Shown here: piece after piece, positions 1-9,820 of the stretch
How the letters are laid out: every line of letters begins with the position of its first letter
Position numbering within the stretch: the first letter of the stretch is position 1
Origin: Sternotherus odoratus
Taxonomy: Eukaryota > Chordata > Testudines > Kinosternidae
Reading direction: 5' to 3'
Assembly: GCA_032164245.1 (NCBI GenBank)
Contig: JAVMKO010000003.1
Span: 63,124,390 to 63,188,389, forward strand
DNA: 64,000 nucleotides
Notes under the pieces: model-generated
The model's input: only the letters and a program-made list of their open reading frames with translations
Database searches by the model: none
Told to the model about the DNA's origin: nothing
Position numbers and translations under genes: made by a program

Positions 1-420
1 TTTTCCTGTTTTCACTGCCAGATCTTATGGATGTAGGGCTCTACCCATGTGGAACTTTTTTTTTTTTTTTTTTTTTTCAAAATCAGGACATACACGTCCA
101 ATTCAATGGAGTACAAAAAGCTTAAGCCAGAAACTGCTATATTGACATAACATGGTGAACTGCACATGATACTTTCAACAGTTTCTCAGTCTCCATAGAG
201 GGCTTTTTAGGACCCCTTATTAAACTGCAACAAACAAAGAACCCCTTAGTAATTCCAGCACAAATTGTTTCCCAACCCCCTTACAGTTGCTAAGTGTGAA
301 CTCTGACACTATCTGTAACAACATTTATGAAACCAAAGCAGTTGAAACAACTCTATGAAAAGTTAAGGATATCATGCATCTTACATTTTCCAGAAAGAAA
401 CACATTATTCTTATGAAGTA
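1..420. other. Unassigned sequence with a 22-nt poly-T run
   Basis: No gene is seen. A run of 22 T lies at 56-77. Read on the minus strand it would be a poly-A tail, so a processed retrocopy to its right is possible, but no AATAAA was seen just before it and no TSD was found. The run could equally be a plain homopolymer. Confidence 0.4.
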
Positions 421-484
421 CTAGTGAAAATACCCGGCGTTGCTCGGGTCTGTCGGAGGTGGGGAGGGGGCAGAGAGCAAACCT

Positions 485-950
485 GACACCCCCACCTCAC
501 CCCCCCGACCAAACCCGACACCCCCACCTCACTTACCCCTCGACCAACCCCGACTCACATTTTCACCCCCCCACCCAAACCCAACACCCCCACGTCACCC
601 CCCTACCAACACCCCCTGACCAACACGCACACCTCACCCTCTGTAGACCAAACCTGACACACCCACCTCACTTCCCCCCCCCAACCAAACCCGACACCCC
701 TACCTACCACCACAAACAAACCCGACACCCACACCTCACTTACCCCTCGACCAACCCCGACCCCCCTCCTCACCCTCCCAACCAAACCCCAACCCCCACA
801 CCTCACCCCTCACCCACCCAGACACCTTCCCACCCCCCAAAACCAAACCCAACACCCCCGGTTCACTTACCCCCCGACCAAACCCGACACCCCCACCTCA
901 CCCCCTGACCAAACCCGACACCCCCACCTCACTTACCCTCCGACGAAACC
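485..950. repeat. C-rich minisatellite, roughly 35-nt unit
   Basis: Imperfect tandem units built on GACCAAACCCGACACCCCC followed by ACCTCACTTACCCCT. The plus strand is nearly free of G over more than 400 nt. The open frame across it is only a reading of the tandem units and is not a gene. Confidence 0.8.
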
Positions 951-954
951 CAGC

Positions 955-1150
955 TCGGGTCCGTCGGAGGGAGGAGGGGGCACAGAGCTGAGGGATTCCG
1001 GGGTTCCATCGGAGGTGGGGAGGGGGCACAGAGCTGAGGGATTCCGGGGTCCATCGGAGGTGGGGAGGGGGCACAGAGCTGAGGGATTCCGGGGTTCTGT
1101 TGGAGGGGGGAGGGGCAGAGAGCTGAGCGAGTGCAGTGTCTGTTGGAGGG
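955..1150. repeat. G-rich tandem repeat, roughly 50-nt unit
   Basis: Units contain GGAGGTGGGGAGGGGGCA, then GAGCTGAGGGATTCCGGGG and TCCATC. Strand bias flips at about 950: the left block is C-rich and this block is G-rich. The two motifs are similar to each other's reverse complement (TCGGAGGTGGGG against CCCCACCT). Confidence 0.75.
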
Positions 1151-1411
1151 GGTATTATGACATCATAACTATGTCACAGAGAACAGCAGCTGCCCAGCTG
1201 ATGTGATTGGCCTTTAAAGACTTTCACCCCTGGGGGGTGTCAGAGGTGAGATTTGAAAAATTTTCCGACTCTTACGGTCATTAGGACCCCAAGACCTCTA
1301 ACTGTACCAAATTTCAAGTCTCTAGCTCAAACGGTGTGGAAGGAGTAAGCGTACACCCATACATACATACATACATACACGCATACACCATTTGACTTTT
1401 ATATATATAGA

Positions 1412-2246
1412 TAAACAAGTACATACCTGCACACAATGCTATAAGTCAAGAGGGCTTACGGTGAAGGTTTTGCTGGCTCTCTTAAGTGTTCATTTTCAGA
1501 CTTGTCAATGATTGAATTTTTTTCAAGTGTTCAATTTTTGTAAAGCGTGTATGATTTTGGTAGATGTTCTCTGAACTCCATCAAAAAAGAACAATTGTTG
1601 AAAGTGATGACTCTTTTTGTTTAGGATGTGTATGATATTTGTAGAGCCAACAGAAAAAATAATGATTTTTGTGAAAAAAGTCAAAATAATTTTTGTTCTG
1701 CAGGTTTAGAAAATGAATGATTTTCCATTTATTCAAAATTTAGATTTTTTTTCTCTTTCCCATTTTTCCTTTTTTCCCTCAATTTTCTTTTCATGTTGCC
1801 ATTTTTCCATTGGAAAAAAGGGGACAAAGGGGAAGAAGTGTAGGAGGAATAACCAAAAAAGTCCCTAAAAGTAAACATCTTTTTTTCCTGATTTTTGTTG
1901 AGGGAAACAAACAAACAAAAAAATCTAGTGAACAACGTACTGATTAAAAAAAATTCCACTGAGTTCTTTTGTTCAAAAAATTTCTATCATCTTGTGTCAC
2001 CAAAAAAATAATTCTCTTGTGACATCTCCATCCCAATATTTCTGATTTTAAAAGATTGAGATTGTTTGCCAAACCTTATTCAAAAACTATCAGACTTTTG
2101 CTGCTTACCTGAACCAAAACATCAGGGGTTCATATATCATTATCACTAATGGGAACACTCTGAATATTCAGAGATATGTATCGTCACATGAATTGCTCTC
2201 ACACCTAAAGTATCAGAGACAATGAGGCTGTCTTTGTATCTTAGGC
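1412..2246. other. AT-rich unassigned sequence
   Basis: No gene is supported. A pyrimidine-rich stretch lies at about 1741-1800. The texture of TTTTGAAAA-like words resembles the A/T-rich repeat copies noted near 16.4, 34.4, 42.1 and 44.6 kb, but no boundaries can be given. Confidence 0.4.
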
Positions 2247-2532
2247 CTGGGTCTACACTTAAAAGTTAGATTGATGTAGCTATGTCACTGCAGAAAATGT
2301 AATGACTCATGCAACACAGTTAGGTCGACTTCAACACCAATGTAGACACAGTGCAATCCTTGGAAGAATTATTTTATCTACTTAGCTACTGCCTCTCATA
2401 GAGATGAATTAATTACATTGACAGAAAACCCCGTCTGCTGATGTAGGAAGCGTCTGCATTATGGCACTATAGCGGCACAACTACAGCGCCCTAGCTGTGC
2501 CACGGTAGCAGCCATAGCATAGACATACCATA
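2247..2532. mobile_element. MITE-like element
   Basis: The left end has GGTCTACACTTAAAAG and the right end CATAGACATACC, which are imperfect inverted complements (GTCTA...TAGAC). The interior has self-complementary stretches (TTAGGTCGACTTC, CTACAGCGCCC). The plan and many words match a MITE common in turtle-type genomes as I recall it. A TSD was not established. Confidence 0.55.
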
Positions 2533-3443
2533 GATTGCAATATTGCTGAAACACTTCAGCTTTGGATCCACTGTGCTAGGCACTATGGTCTGTGTTCTTA
2601 TGGCTCCCTATCCTCAATGCCATTTGTCACTTGTAATTTTTACTATTCTCTGTTCTTTGACTCTTTTACTCTGTAGTGTACGCTCAATGTGACCTTTGTA
2701 ATGTCTGAGATTTCCACAATGAATTCCATTTAAAATAGGCACAAGACCAACTACTTTTTTAGCTTCATTTTTACACACTTCCTCTCCCAGATGCCCTTTC
2801 AGCAGTTTAGGACCAATTTCTGCCTTTGGCACACATGGCCATTTTGAGTCCAGTTGTGCCTATAAATGTGCATCATATTTGTGCAGACGTGACACTGGTA
2901 GCTGGTGTTCACATCTAGAGAGCCATGACTACTCAACACTTGCTTTGGATGCAGTTAATCTGTTCACAGATTTGGCCTTAACTTCAGGTGTCTTCGGTTC
3001 TGAATGCCCATATGGAATAGACATGTATCTGTTTCAAAGAACAAAGGATAGCTTCCTCGAGTCAATCAGATATCACAACAGCCTCCTCTATTTTTGAAGT
3101 TTATTTTTGCAATGTAATGATAATAGCTTTCATTTCAGCTGTATAATTCAAGCTGATATATCCCAGAGTAATATTCTTTCTTGTACTCTTTCCATTAGGT
3201 CACCAGATGAAGATACCACCATTCTTGAAGGATTTAGCTTATGAAACATCAGTGTACACATGTCTTGTAACTGATACTGTTGGGTCATATTTTCTACATT
3301 TTTTGTTAGTATGGCCAGGTCTGGTGTTCCTTTGAGCAAGGTTCCAAAAGGGAAGAGACAATTACTAAAGTAAATAGGTTCACATCTTTCTAAACAAAAT
3401 GATTGTTTTAGCCTGGATTTGGTGTTCCAATCTCTGAACAGAC

Positions 3444-3881
3444 TTAAACAGTGATGACATTCAGGTAGGGAACAAAGTTGATTTTAGTATCAATTAGCTG
3501 TTCTTTTCTATCATTCTCAAGAGGCTGCACATCAGGCTCTTGTTCAAAAATTACTATTAGAGTGGATCTTGCAGCTCCTGTTATTGTGTGAATTGCAAAC
3601 AACTGTACATCAGTCCTGGCAAGGTTACTGGAAGCAGTATGTGACCAGACATGATGCATATTCAATTATTAGGTGAATTATCGGGCAGTATGTTGTTTTT
3701 AGTGTCTTGTACATGAAACCCAATTGGGGTCAGCAATACATTGTTGAAGTTTTGGTCTCTTCTTTGCTTTGGCTGCCATCTTTCTAACTTGTGGTCCAAA
3801 CCTTAATTCTGTGTCCATGGTAATCCCAAGATATGATGGGGTTTCAAAAGCAATACCTTTTCCATGCAATATCAATTTCAA
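3444..3881 (-). pseudogene. LINE reverse transcriptase, C-terminal/thumb fragment
   Basis: Two adjacent minus-strand frames carry late RT features: GIAFETPSYLGITMD at about 3.80-3.86 kb (the YLG block after the palm), then a TGAARST...PLENDRK stretch at about 3.52-3.60 kb, like the TGA-R-ST...PL..R segment that follows the RT in Jockey/I-group elements. A frame change separates them. The order agrees with the endonuclease and RT start further right. Confidence 0.65.
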
Positions 3882-4235
3882 ACAATAATTGAACCTCTTA
3901 TGGTTTGTGATGAGTTAGGTGGACTTTTTGCTGAATTCAACTGGGATTTCTTACTTTTGTCTATCTAGTTACAATTCTAAATCTTCATTCAATTCATTCT
4001 CCAATACATCTGTTACATGGCTTGTGAAAGTGCATACAGATGATTTCAAGCTGCTGACAATCCCAAGGAATACAGCAGGAAACGAAGAGGGCTTAAAACT
4101 GAGCCCCATGGAACTACAGCCTGTGGATTGCCACGGACTCACAGGGGCGAAAAAATGCAGGCCTGTTATTTACCAGGCTGTACGTGGCAATAGACTATAT
4201 GGTAAGGGATGCAAGGAGAGTATGGGTCACGACGT

Positions 4236-4915
4236 GAACTGCAGACACACACACACACAACTAAAATTAATCAATTTAGAGTTTTATTGGGGATAATTAC
4301 AAGGGGTAAGGGAGCAGTGTTTGATTTATAGACTTAATGAAACTTAAAATATACAATGACTAAAATACCTTCTTACAATACTTATAAACAAAGATACAGC
4401 ATTTAGTAATAATTGATACTCACAAATACAAACCAACACGTAATGATCGGCAAACGTAGAAGCTCTCTTTGAAAGCACACGAGCAGAGAGAGAGGCTTCG
4501 AGGCGATCAAGCTGTGTTACAGGGGTACAGGACAGGATACACAGGATTCGTTTTTCTTTCTCCTCTCTCTGTCTGCACATGGCAGACAGGCCAATAAGTA
4601 CAAACTATGACATCACAGAAGTGCCATAGGGGAGGGGGCCCAAAACCTGTTTGTGTTCATTTCTGATTGGCACGAACAACGTTTATACCAAGTAAGGAAG
4701 CAGGTGCCAAAAAGTCTGGTTTCGCCCCAAAGGTGAGGGTAATGCACATTGTTTTAGAATGCGCGCGAAACTGAATGACAAAAGAAGAGGCCAGGGCAAA
4801 CTGATATGGGCAAGTTTTTCAGGATGCAGACAGGAACTGGTCTGAACACAGCCCTGAGTGACCTTGTCTTTGAAAAAGTATCATTTGGTCTTGATGTTAT
4901 TTTTCTTTAACATAG
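4236..4915 (-). mobile_element. LTR-like sequence (uncertain)
   Basis: Read on the minus strand, this segment begins TGTTAAAG and carries an AATAAA signal (complement of TTTATT near 4281) followed about 30 nt on by a GT-repeat and TCTGCA, the arrangement of a polyadenylation signal with a GU-rich downstream element. A candidate TATA-like GGTATAAAC lies near 4683. No TSD was found, so the boundaries are tentative. It would explain the gap in the LINE palm region. Confidence 0.3.
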
Positions 4916-4975
4916 GAAATTTTTATCCAGAGGCATATTTTGCCCCAGATTCCCACTGAGTTACACTAAGAGCTT

Positions 4976-5011
4976 GTGCCAGACACTAGCAAATGATGCA
5001 GTGTCTGGCAC
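4976..5011. repeat. Perfect 12-bp inverted repeat, 12-nt loop
   Basis: GTGCCAGACACT at 4976-4987 is the exact reverse complement of AGTGTCTGGCAC at 5000-5011. Confidence 0.85.
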
Positions 5012-5158
5012 TAGCAAAAAGACCCCTGTTGATGACTGTGATGGCTTTTGTTGGAATCCATCAACAATAGGCTGATGGCAGCACACCAATAAGTCTGAAA
5101 TTGAGTGCAAGTGCCTGTGTGCCAGTTGGATAGATTATATCGTCCCTTCTTTTTGAAG

Positions 5159-5353
5159 TCACCATACAAATCTTGACTGTACCATTCTTTCCTTTATCTT
5201 GCAAAGGTGACTGGTTAAAGATACAGGCTGACAGCTGCCCAGAAAAGAGGGATCCTCACCAGTATTAAAAAAAGGAAAAATAATTAATGACACCTCGCTT
5301 ATAGGTACCTTCCCAACAACATCACAACATGGTAGATTTACCTTTATTCCCAA
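5159..5353 (-). pseudogene. LINE reverse transcriptase, N-terminal fragment
   Basis: A 64-residue minus-strand frame contains FNTGEDPSFLGSCQPVSLTS followed by HLCKIKERMVQSRFVW. This matches the first RT blocks of Jockey/I-group LINEs, where a Lys-Pro-Gly-Lys-Asp-Pro segment precedes a Tyr-Arg-Pro-Ile-Ser-Leu block and an Glu-Arg-Met helix. Here the Arg of the RPI block is Gln. It lies downstream, on the minus strand, of the endonuclease remnant, in the right order and orientation. No intact frame continues into the palm. Confidence 0.7.
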
Positions 5354-6104
5354 AGTGCTTTTATCACATAGCCACAGATGAAGTCCAGCCCTGGAAATTT
5401 GCTTTATTCAAGCTTCTCTATTGCATCTTCTAGCTCATATATGAGAAAGATCTTTCTGAAGCCAGGGCACTCATTTGGATTGGTGTGCAAGTTTTTAGAT
5501 TCTCTTTATCTTTCATCGGCCTACTTCGTCTTGTGTATTTTGCAACAACTCTATCATCTCCTTTATACATGAAAATGCTAGTCTTGACATCATATTTAAT
5601 CAGCATCTTTGCCTCTACATCTCCATTTTTCAGAATATTAGTGTTCTTTTGACTGCAAGCCTCTGTTTGTTTTCAATTTGTTTCAGTACCTTCCATTAAT
5701 CTTTTCGTATGTTAGGATCCAGACTTTCACAAGCCTCTTCCAATGCCTTTGTCATTCAGCTATTTTTAAAGCAACCTCTTTCAAGAGTTTGTTCTATTTC
5801 CTTCTGGCCTCTTTGTCTCCAGGGTTCCATCTAAACTCCAAACTAACTTTATTTTTTCCTTAACATTTTTTGTACCAATATCATTCCAGAGTGGAACCTA
5901 TTTCTTCCTCTTAGGATGTTCTCTTTTGCTCAGTTTTGCACAGCAGATTCAGATACCTTAAGGTCTTCCTCAAGGCTACCTGTATAGGTGTTTGATAAAT
6001 AATATTCTCAGGTATGTATGTGAAATAAGACCAATCTGCCTTATGAAAATTACACCTCCTATTTTTTTCAAGTGAAAGGTCACTATCTTCCTCTTCCAAG
6101 ATGT

Positions 6105-6600
6105 GAAAACAGGCTGATGATCACTTCCAACATCCTCCAACATAGTCCACGTGCAGCTTATAAACATGCTGCTGCTCACCAGAGTTTCATCTAATGCCAA
6201 CTGTGTGCCATATGATCTTGATATATAATCATAGTCTCATTAATCAAGACAACTAAATCGTTGTCATTGGTAAAGTCCTGTAGCAAAGTTCCATTTCAAT
6301 CAATGGTTCTGTCCCCCCAGACTTCACGTTTGGCATTGAAATCTCCACAGATAACTGTTTGGCTGCAATTTCCAAATGCTGTTTCAAAATTCTCCTTATC
6401 AATTGAGCTATCATTCCATTTCATATTTGAGTATCTCCCTAATAATAAACAACAGTCAAAACCTACAATGGATATACTTTGTCAGAAAACTTTGTTTCTT
6501 GTATGGCTGCAACATGGATATTTTCCTCACAGCAAACTTTTTCAACTTCCCTGATATTGGTTCCACTTGCCAGTTATATTCAAATGCATGGTGTTAAAGG
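6105..6600 (-). pseudogene. LINE APE endonuclease remnant
   Basis: Three hallmark motifs of the apurinic-type LINE endonuclease are readable on the minus strand in different frames. AAIQETKFSD lies at 6.48-6.51 kb and contains the catalytic Glu of the QET block. VICGDFNAK, followed by WGD, lies at 6.31-6.35 kb. DVGSDHQPV lies at 6.11-6.13 kb and contains the SDH block. The linker that follows, with KADWSYFT, resembles the post-endonuclease segment of such ORF2 proteins. Frameshifts lie between the blocks and a stop follows the IYQDHMAHSWH stretch near 6.2 kb, so no intact domain can be made. It nicks target DNA in living relatives; here it is a fossil. Confidence 0.75.
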
Positions 6601-6719
6601 GGTCTTTAGCATATTTCTTTACACCTTTTCCAGAAACCACAGGAAGGGACACATCCATTTCCCGGTACACAGTAGCAATATTCATACTACTGAATCCAAG
6701 AGGACTCAATGACAAAGTC

Positions 6720-7203
6720 CCTGCGAACCACAGACAACAGCAACATCTATTTATTTATTTTTGATTCAGTGGAGAAAATGTCCCAAATTTCTAGAAAATG
6801 TTTCTATACTAGTCCTCAGCATGATCCAAGAGAGATTTATTTTTACCGCAAGTACCATCTAAATCTGCCTTTTTTTCCTAACCACTCTGTAGGTATGCAT
6901 TAATTGTTGGTGTGAACAGGTATCTCTCATACAATTTTCCCACCCAGTCATCACTTACAAAGGTTACACCTGGTACCCTTTAAGATCTCAGCCCTTCCGT
7001 AAAGTATCTCCAGTAAGGCTAGCCCATTAACTCATCATCATCATCATTATCAAAATCATCTTATATTTTCTCTGCAAACAACATTTTTATACCTTGGTTT
7101 CTAGGGTCTGATATAAAGCCCTTTGAAATCAATAGAAATCTTTCCATTTACTTCAATGGGCTTTGGGTCAGGCACTATGTGGTGAACAATTTTAAAAGGC
7201 CTC
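6720..7203. other. Unassigned sequence
   Basis: No gene is seen. A CAT-type trinucleotide run lies at about 7029-7050. Confidence 0.4.
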
Positions 7204-7215
7204 CATTTTTGTGTA
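7204..7215. repeat. Target-site duplication, PLE copy 1, left
   Basis: CATTTTTGTGTA, repeated exactly at 8592-8603 on the other side of the inverted PLE pair. Confidence 0.9.
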
Positions 7216-7261
7216 AAGGAAACAAAATCTTGTGGCACCTTAAAGACTAACTATAAAGTTT

Positions 7262-7306
7262 TGAAGCATGAGCTTTCGTGGGCTAATACCCACTTCGTCG
7301 GATGCA
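7262..7306 (-). ncRNA. Hammerhead-ribozyme-like core, PLE copy 1 left arm
   Basis: On the minus strand: CCGACGA, A, helix II GTGGG/CCCAC around a TATTAG loop, GAAA, then AGC-TCAT-GCT as a 3-bp helix III. The canonical core is CUGANGA...GAAA; U4 is C here and there is an extra A before helix II. No helix I was found. An alternative GCAT/ATGC outer pairing is possible. Confidence 0.45.
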
Positions 7307-7408
7307 AGCAGTGGAAATGTTTAGAGGCAGGTCTGGGAAAGTAGGTAAGAACCAGGTGGGAGGTGAAAAGGTTAGTCCAAATAAGCTGAACCAGTTTGTT
7401 ATCTCCGA

Positions 7409-8005
7409 TCAGGGAGTGTGGATTATTCTTCTAGCATTTGAATGGGGTGTGTGAACATGGAGAGAGGAGAAACAATGTCTGTAATGAGCCAGCCATTCTA
7501 GATCTTTGTTCAGTCCTAAAAGGTGTGTGCTGAATTTGCAAATGAATTGAAGTTCTGCAGTTTCCCTTTGTAGTCTGGTCTTGAAGTGTTTTTGCTGCAG
7601 GATGCTGACTTTTAAATCAGCTAATGTGTGTCCAGGCAGGTTGAAGTGTTCCCCTACAGGTTTGTGTATATTGCCATTCCTAATATCTGATTTGTGTGCA
7701 TTTATCCTTTTTCGTAGGGACTGTCCAGTTTGGCCGATGTACATAGCAGAGGGACACTGGTGGCATATAATGGCATATATGACATTGGTTGATGTGCAGG
7801 TGAATGAACCAGTGATGGTATGATTGATCTGGTTAGGTCCTGTGATGTTGTTGCTGGTGTAGATATGTGGGCAGAGTTGGCATCGAGGTTTGTTGCATGG
7901 ATTGGTTCCTGAGTTGGAGTTATTGTGGTGCAGTGTGCTGTTGCTGGTGAGAATTTGTTTAAGGTTGGCAGGTTGTCTGTGTGCCAGGACTGGCCTTCCT
8001 CCCAA
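7409..8005 (-). CDS. GIY-YIG endonuclease domain of a Penelope-like element (5'-truncated frame)
   Basis: The 198-residue frame is uninterrupted to its stop and stays open upstream of the listed start; the element is simply cut off on the 5' side, so the start is arbitrary. Residues 37-45 form a Cys cluster (C37, C42, C45). C70, C81 and C84 give further Cys pairs. VIY at 75-77 and YIGQTG at 89-94 form the GIY-YIG core, R98/R100 follow, and E119-H120 lie in the GEHFNLPGH segment. In the full element this domain follows the RT and nicks target DNA for priming. It is nearly identical to the frame at 9821-10417 (Ser against Thr at residue 134), which indicates recent activity. There is no RT in this copy, so it cannot move on its own. 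Confidence 0.85.
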   Translation of the reverse strand: MGGRPVLAHRQPANLKQILTSNSTLHHNNSNSGTNPCNKPRCQLCPHIYTSNNITGPNQINHTITGSFTCTSTNVIYAIICHQCPSAMYIGQTGQSLRKRINAHKSDIRNGNIHKPVGEHFNLPGHTLADLKVSILQQKHFKTRLQRETAELQFICKFSTHLLGLNKDLEWLAHYRHCFSSLHVHTPHSNARRIIHTP

Positions 8006-8079
8006 GGCCTGTGAAAGTGAGGGATTATTGTCCAGGATGGGTTGTAGGTCGCTGATGATGCGTTGCAGAGGTTTTAACT

Positions 8080-8358
8080 GATATTAGGAATGGCAATATA
8101 CACAAACCTGTAGGGGAACACTTCAACCTGCCTGGACACACATTAGCTGATTTAAAAGTCAGCATCCTGCAGCAAAAACACTTCAAGACCAGACTACAAA
8201 GGGAAACTGCAGAACTTCAATTCATTTGCAAATTCAGCACACACCTTTTAGGACTGAACAAAGATCTAGAATGGCTGGCTCATTACAGACATTGTTTCTC
8301 CTCTCTCCATGTTCACACACCCCATTCAAATGCTAGAAGAATAATCCACACTCCCTGA
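8080..8358 (+). pseudogene. C-terminal half of the PLE endonuclease in the inverted arm
   Basis: The plus-strand frame starts mid-domain at the residues DIRNGNIHKPVGEHF and runs to the same TGA as the left-arm frame. It equals residues 107-198 of the left-arm protein. It lacks the GIY-YIG core because of the junction at 8080, so it is a non-functional fragment made by the inversion and not a separate gene. Confidence 0.8.
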
Positions 8359-8460
8359 TCGGAGATAACAAACTGGTTCAGCTTATTTGGACTAACCTTT
8401 TCACCTCCCACCTGGTTCTTACCTACTTTCCCAGACCTGCCTCTAAACATTTCCACTGCT

Positions 8461-8505
8461 TGCATCCGACGAAGTGGGTATTAGCCCACGAAAGCTCATG
8501 CTTCA
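8461..8505 (+). ncRNA. Hammerhead-like core, PLE copy 1 right arm
   Basis: Identical to the left-arm core and on the opposite strand: CCGACGA, A, GTGGG/CCCAC, GAAA, AGC-TCAT-GCT. It lies in the element 3' UTR, about 100 nt after the endonuclease stop. Confidence 0.45.
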
Positions 8506-8591
8506 AAACTTTATAGTTAGTCTTTAAGGTGCCACAAGATTTTGTTTCCTTTGCTATTCCAGACTAACACGGCTACCTCTCTGATTCTTGA

Positions 8592-8603
8592 CATTTTTGT
8601 GTA
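8592..8603. repeat. Target-site duplication, PLE copy 1, right
   Basis: CATTTTTGTGTA, exact match to 7204-7215. Confidence 0.9.
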
Positions 8604-9404
8604 GTGTTTATTACTATTTATTACTCCTACCAATATAGTAGCATGTTTTGTAATTATTTTATTCCTTGCTTCCTTTCCTTATACATAATTCCCTGAGCCA
8701 ATTTTTCATTTATTCCAAAACTCCCACAATTTAGACATGTCATTAACCTCAAATGTGTAACTTTGTCAAAAATGCTTTCCTAAAGAAAAAATAGCCTTGT
8801 CATTTCATTAGAAAATTTGCACTTGGGTTCAGAAAGTATTCTTACTTTAATCCTTTTTTAATCAGCAAGGTTGCACTGTCTTCCATCATAACCTTTGATT
8901 TCTGGTAAGAAGCTAAAATAATTACCTTTGCACAAAACCCTGACATCTGAAGTCCTTGTCATGACATTAATTTAGTTATTGAACTCATGATGAATTTATG
9001 TAGGGAGAGTTTTCTTTTCAAAAACTTTTTTCCAGAGAAACGCTCAGAATACATTTACATATTCTACCCAAAAAGATTACTTTTATACCTTGTTAAGAGT
9101 TTAGACTTTTTTTCCCCTCATATTTAGACTCCCCTTCACTAACAGCTGGTTTTCAGAAAATGATAGTCTGGTCCAAATTATGAAGCTCTCCCTTTCATTA
9201 TGTTTCCAAGGCTACCTCACTCTCACTCTCCTCCCTCCCCCATGAGGGTTATTTCTACATGGGGGAGCAACCAATTTTCATGTTTCAACTCACTCTTTCC
9301 TTAGAATTTGTCCTCTGGGAGATGAGATGAGAACACTGGGCTTTGCCCCCTATTAACGTACTTACACAGTTACTGTTGTATTTGATCACATCACATCATT
9401 AACA
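8604..9404. other. Unassigned AT-rich sequence
   Basis: No gene, repeat boundary or RNA gene could be supported. Confidence 0.4.
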
Positions 9405-9461
9405 TATTTATCTTCACAACAACCCTGTGAGGTAAGGACCATTTTAGCACAGAGAGACGAA
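9405..9461 (+). mobile_element. MIR-like SINE, left part
   Basis: CACAACAACCCTGTGAGG and then ACAGAGAGACGAA match the central part of a MIR/CORE-type SINE. The match resumes at about 11135 after a 1.7-kb interruption. Confidence 0.65.
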
Positions 9462-9617
9462 AGGTACATCTTCACTGGAGGTGTAATTTCCAGTTCTGGT
9501 GGACATATGTGCACTAGCTTTGAGTAAGACAAGTAAGTACCTAGGGTCTCAGACAGAATTGTAGTTGGGAGCAGCTAGCTCCCATGCTGCCACAGCTACC
9601 TGCTATTTTTAGTGCAC

Positions 9618-9630
9618 TAGCTTCCCCTAG
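9618..9630. repeat. Target-site duplication, PLE copy 2, left
   Basis: TAGCTTCCCCTAG, 13 bp, repeated exactly at 10979-10991. Confidence 0.92.
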
Positions 9631-9673
9631 GAAACAAAATCTTGTGGCACCTTAAAGACTAACTATAAAGTTT

Positions 9674-9718
9674 TGAAGCATGAGCTTTCGTGGGCTAATA
9701 CCCACTTCGTCGGATGCA
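9674..9718 (-). ncRNA. Hammerhead-like core, PLE copy 2 left arm
   Basis: Same core as copy 1: CCGACGA, A, GTGGG/CCCAC, GAAA, AGC-TCAT-GCT. Confidence 0.45.
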
Positions 9719-9820
9719 AGCAGTGGAAATGTTTAGAGGCAGGTCTGGGAAAGTAGGTAAGAACCAGGTGGGAGGTGAAAAGGTTAGTCCAAATAAGCTG
9801 AACCAGTTTGTTATCTCCGA

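Larger units (their letters stand above)
421..1411 (+). mobile_element. Interspersed element with CTAG...ATATATATAGAT ends, copy A
   Basis: The left end reads CTAG then AAAATACCCGG, with a short palindrome (CCCG..GCGTTGC..CGGG). The right end has a conserved segment (CCAAATTTCAAGTC, then CTCAAACGGTGTGGAAGGAG), a CATA microsatellite at about 1358-1380, and a terminal TATATATATAGAT. Copy B at 14.7-15.7 kb shares both ends, so this is a bounded element and not a random repeat. No TIR and no TSD are evident. It has no coding capacity. Class is unknown; a non-autonomous Helitron-like or RTE-tail-like element is only a weak resemblance. Confidence 0.6.
3440..6620 (-). mobile_element. Decayed APE-type LINE (Jockey/I-group-like), minus strand
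   Basis: Separate translated fragments fall in the order expected for one ORF2 read right to left: endonuclease at 6.6-6.1 kb, endonuclease-RT linker at 6.1-5.9 kb, RT start at 5.35-5.16 kb, late RT/thumb at 3.88-3.44 kb. Stops and frameshifts separate all pieces, so the copy is dead. RT palm motifs would fall in 4.0-5.1 kb, where an LTR-like sequence may interrupt. The region 2.6-3.4 kb may be its 3' part, but no RNase H motif was recognised. Family level is uncertain; it is not the CR1 type seen at 42.7 kb. Confidence 0.7.
7216..8591 (-). mobile_element. Penelope-like element copy 1, foldback form
   Basis: The left arm (7216 to about 8079) reads on the minus strand and encodes the PLE GIY-YIG domain. 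The right arm (8080-8591) reads on the plus strand. Both element 3' ends point outward and the truncated 5' ends meet in the middle. About 470 bp of the arms are reverse complements with no difference noticed by eye, separated by about 390 bp of single-copy left-arm sequence. Only the right arm carries the last ~42 nt (GACTAACACGGCTACCTCTC and CTGATTCTT). The whole pair is bracketed by one 12-bp TSD, so it inserted as one event. PLEs are APE-lacking retroelements with an RT and usually a C-terminal GIY-YIG nuclease, and they are known for complex or inverted copies with short terminal extensions. Confidence 0.9.
8080..8591 (+). repeat. Right (inverted) arm of PLE copy 1
   Basis: Reverse complement of the left arm from about 7690 to 7218. 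The junction with the left arm at 8078-8082 shows only 2-3 nt of possible microhomology. It shares with the left arm the copy-1 variants at 7519/8248, in GATGCTGAC and in AAATCAGC. Confidence 0.9.

Noticed and set aside
459..908. 149-codon plus-strand open frame rich in Pro, Thr and His
   Set aside because: It is a reading of the C-rich minisatellite; length and composition follow from the tandem units.
4236..4915. Complete solo LTR inside the LINE
   Set aside because: No TSD could be found at any choice of ends; retained only as a low-confidence LTR-like sequence.
7581..8081. Plus-strand frames opposite the PLE endonuclease
   Set aside because: Antisense shadows of the GIY-YIG frame, repeated identically at 9993-10493 and in other copies.
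7216..8591. Twin-priming inversion as the cause of the foldback
   Set aside because: Twin-priming inverts the 5' part against the 3' part; here both arms contain the same 3' end.
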